From the NCBI GenBank assembly GCA_900545125.1, contig UQXS01000151.1, positions 1-5,928 on the forward strand: a stretch of DNA of 5,928 nt, written 5' to 3'. A program made the translations under genes and the position numbers. Of the stretch, positions 4,503-5,928 are shown piece by piece. The stretch comes from an uncultured Ruminococcus sp. GTDB taxonomy: Bacteria > Bacillota > Clostridia > Oscillospirales > Ruminococcaceae. The notes beneath the pieces were generated by a model. It was not told the origin of the DNA. It saw nothing but the letters and a program-made list of their open reading frames with translations, and ran no database searches. How positions within the stretch are numbered: position 1 is the first letter of the stretch; the number at the start of each line of letters is the position of its first letter.

Positions 4503-5928
4503 ATGAAACTTAAAAAGATAGTCAGTGAGATTATGTCGCTGGCAATGGCTCTGACGGTTTCAGGCGCAGCGGGAGGCAGCTGCTGTGAATCCCGTCTTGA
4601 AGCAGAAGCAGCGAATACCAACTGGAAGTTTGATCTCGGCGGAAATGGAGCAGCATCAGGATTTGTCGGCGTTTCGGCTTCTGACGGATACAATTCCGGA
4701 AGGGGATACGGCTTTGCAAATACCGGTAATGTGGCTAACGTTGCCGCATCCGGATCCGGTGCTCTCAGTGATGCTGTTCAGTTCAAGACAACGGACGCAG
4801 CCAATACTTTTAATGTAGATCTTCCGAAAGGATTATATGAGATTACCGTTACTACCGGAAATACTTCACGAACAAGCATCAGGGCGGAGGGAATGCTCCA
4901 GCTTATGAACCTGACCGGAAACAATGCCGTGGAAACGTTCCAGATCCCCGTTACGGACGGTCAGCTGAATATTCAGGCAGTAGAGGGAAGAGCAAATACA
5001 GCTTTCTCTCTCAGTGCTATTGAAATAACGCAGCTCAACGACACCGGAACCACAAATCCTACGGTATGGCTTTGCGGCGATTCAACGGTTGCCAACTATT
5101 ATAATACTGCTGATACCGCTCAGCACGGCTGGGGACAGTTTTTCGGAAGCTACGCCTCGTCAAAGGGATTCATCGTCCGGAATATGGCTGCCAGCGGTCA
5201 GTACGCCAAAGGTTTTGTTGATGCCGGACAGTTCGCTCCTATTGAAACTTACGGCAAATCGGGCGATATTTATATTATATCTATCGGCATAAACGATACC
5301 AATTATTCCAATGCGGAAGAATACTACAATACCGTTACCGATATGGTAAAAAAGACAAAAGCAAAGGGAATGGAAGTCATTCTTGTAAAGCAGCAGGGCA
5401 GACATTCTGATCTTAACAGAAATCCTCTTCTCGGCGGACGCTGGTTCGGCGGTCAGCTTGACCAGATCGGTACGGAACAGAATGTAAAAGTCGTTGATCT
5501 CTTCACGGAATGGCAGAACTTCGGACTTTCTCTTGGTTATGACGGCATGACTCCGTACTATGGCGCAGATGATGATCTCCACCAGAGCAAGCAGGGAGCA
5601 CAGAAGATCGCCGAACTTATGGCAGGTCTTACCGGCATGACACGAGAACCAAGCAGTCTGGATACCAGCAAGGCATACCGCCTGAAAAACGTGAACAGCG
5701 GTCTTTATCTGGAAGTTGCAGAAGCCAGAGCCGAGGCAGGAGCAAATGTTCAGCAGTGGGGAGCAGACGGAGCTTCAGCTCATAATACATGGAGACTGAA
5801 GCACAAGGGTTATAATTATTATGAGATATGGTCATATCTCGGCGATCAGAATACGTATCTCCTTGATGTCGAAGGCGGAAGCTCTGCAAGCGGAGCAAAT
5901 ATCTCCATTAATACCAATACAAACACCG
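4503..5928 (+). CDS. secreted rhamnogalacturonan-acetylesterase-type SGNH enzyme with RICIN module (3' end outside window)
   Basis: The frame stays open from ATG 4503 to the window edge (475 codons), with GGAGG 9 nt upstream. Residues 1 to about 37 look like a signal peptide (MKLKKIV, hydrophobic core, EAEAA cleavage region). Residues 41-176 form a Gly/Asn-rich, beta-strand-like domain (WKFDLGGNG, GRGYGFANTG, SAIEI), like the carbohydrate-binding-type modules that precede CE12 enzymes. Residues 187-378 are an SGNH hydrolase: block I GDSTVANYY with nucleophile S194, block II NMAASGQ (G232), block III GIND (G262, N264), and block V DDDLHQSKQGA with D357 and H360. The closest family I recognise is rhamnogalacturonan acetylesterase (CE12), which removes acetyl groups from pectin. 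From about 388 a ricin-B/CBM13-like module begins (AYRLKNVNSGLYLEV, LLDVEGGSSASGANI) and is cut by the window. A further module such as a dockerin may follow but is not visible. Exact substrate is inferred. Confidence 0.9.
   Translation, partial: MKLKKIVSEIMSLAMALTVSGAAGGSCCESRLEAEAANTNWKFDLGGNGAASGFVGVSASDGYNSGRGYGFANTGNVANVAASGSGALSDAVQFKTTDAANTFNVDLPKGLYEITVTTGNTSRTSIRAEGMLQLMNLTGNNAVETFQIPVTDGQLNIQAVEGRANTAFSLSAIEITQLNDTGTTNPTVWLCGDSTVANYYNTADTAQHGWGQFFGSYASSKGFIVRNMAASGQYAKGFVDAGQFAPIETYGKSGDIYIISIGINDTNYSNAEEYYNTVTDMVKKTKAKGMEVILVKQQGRHSDLNRNPLLGGRWFGGQLDQIGTEQNVKVVDLFTEWQNFGLSLGYDGMTPYYGADDDLHQSKQGAQKIAELMAGLTGMTREPSSLDTSKAYRLKNVNSGLYLEVAEARAEAGANVQQWGADGASAHNTWRLKHKGYNYYEIWSYLGDQNTYLLDVEGGSSASGANISINTNTNT

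Noticed and set aside
4509..4590. Cys-Cys at esterase residues 27-28 considered as a lipoprotein attachment site
   Set aside because: The preceding residues GGS do not fit a lipobox, which needs a Leu-like residue at -3. An ordinary signal peptidase site near residue 36 fits better.
5160..5582. 140-codon open frame on the minus strand
   Set aside because: It is antisense to the SGNH catalytic domain, which contains blocks I, II, III and V in the plus frame. It is a codon-bias shadow.

Overview
The window looks like a chromosomal segment of a plant-fibre-degrading, low-to-moderate-GC Firmicute, most likely Ruminococcus or a close relative (Oscillospiraceae). This is an inference from three things: the secreted multidomain rhamnogalacturonan-acetylesterase-type enzyme carrying a ricin-type lectin module, AGGAG-type Shine-Dalgarno sites with sigma-A-like promoters, and the general character of the proteins. 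No rRNA, tRNA, CRISPR array or insertion sequence was seen.

Layout: everything left of about 4155 is read leftward on the minus strand, and the gene at the right end is read rightward. (1) Positions 3-2397 hold a three-gene operon: an OmpR-type response regulator, its membrane histidine kinase, and a 95-residue exported or membrane-anchored protein of unknown function. Both junctions are 4-nt ATGA stop/start overlaps. A near-consensus promoter (TTGACA, 17 bp, TAAAAT with an extended -10 TG) lies at 2455-2483. (2) Positions 2494-4154 hold a second leftward operon: a small XRE-type helix-turn-helix regulator, a RadC-like protein whose JAMM metal site is degraded, and a second RadC-like protein whose JAMM site is intact. 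Gaps are 10 nt and 4 nt, and the last gene has no visible Shine-Dalgarno. (3) Positions 4155-4502 are an AT-rich divergent intergenic region. It has a clear rightward promoter, an 11-bp direct repeat spaced exactly 50 bp, several inverted repeats and two candidate leader hairpins. (4) From 4503 to the window edge runs a secreted esterase: signal peptide, N-terminal beta-rich domain, SGNH/CE12-like catalytic domain, and a C-terminal RICIN (CBM13-like) module cut by the window end.

How the parts may work together: the two-component operon probably senses an extracytoplasmic signal and controls transcription, with the small exported protein as a possible accessory. The XRE regulator is the natural candidate to control its own operon through a palindrome over the -35 region. 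The pairing of a catalytically intact JAMM protein with a degenerate one recalls MPN+/MPN- heterodimers such as Rpn11/Rpn8. It is the most unusual feature of the window. The esterase would deacetylate rhamnogalacturonan pectin outside the cell and is probably functionally unrelated to the RadC operon.
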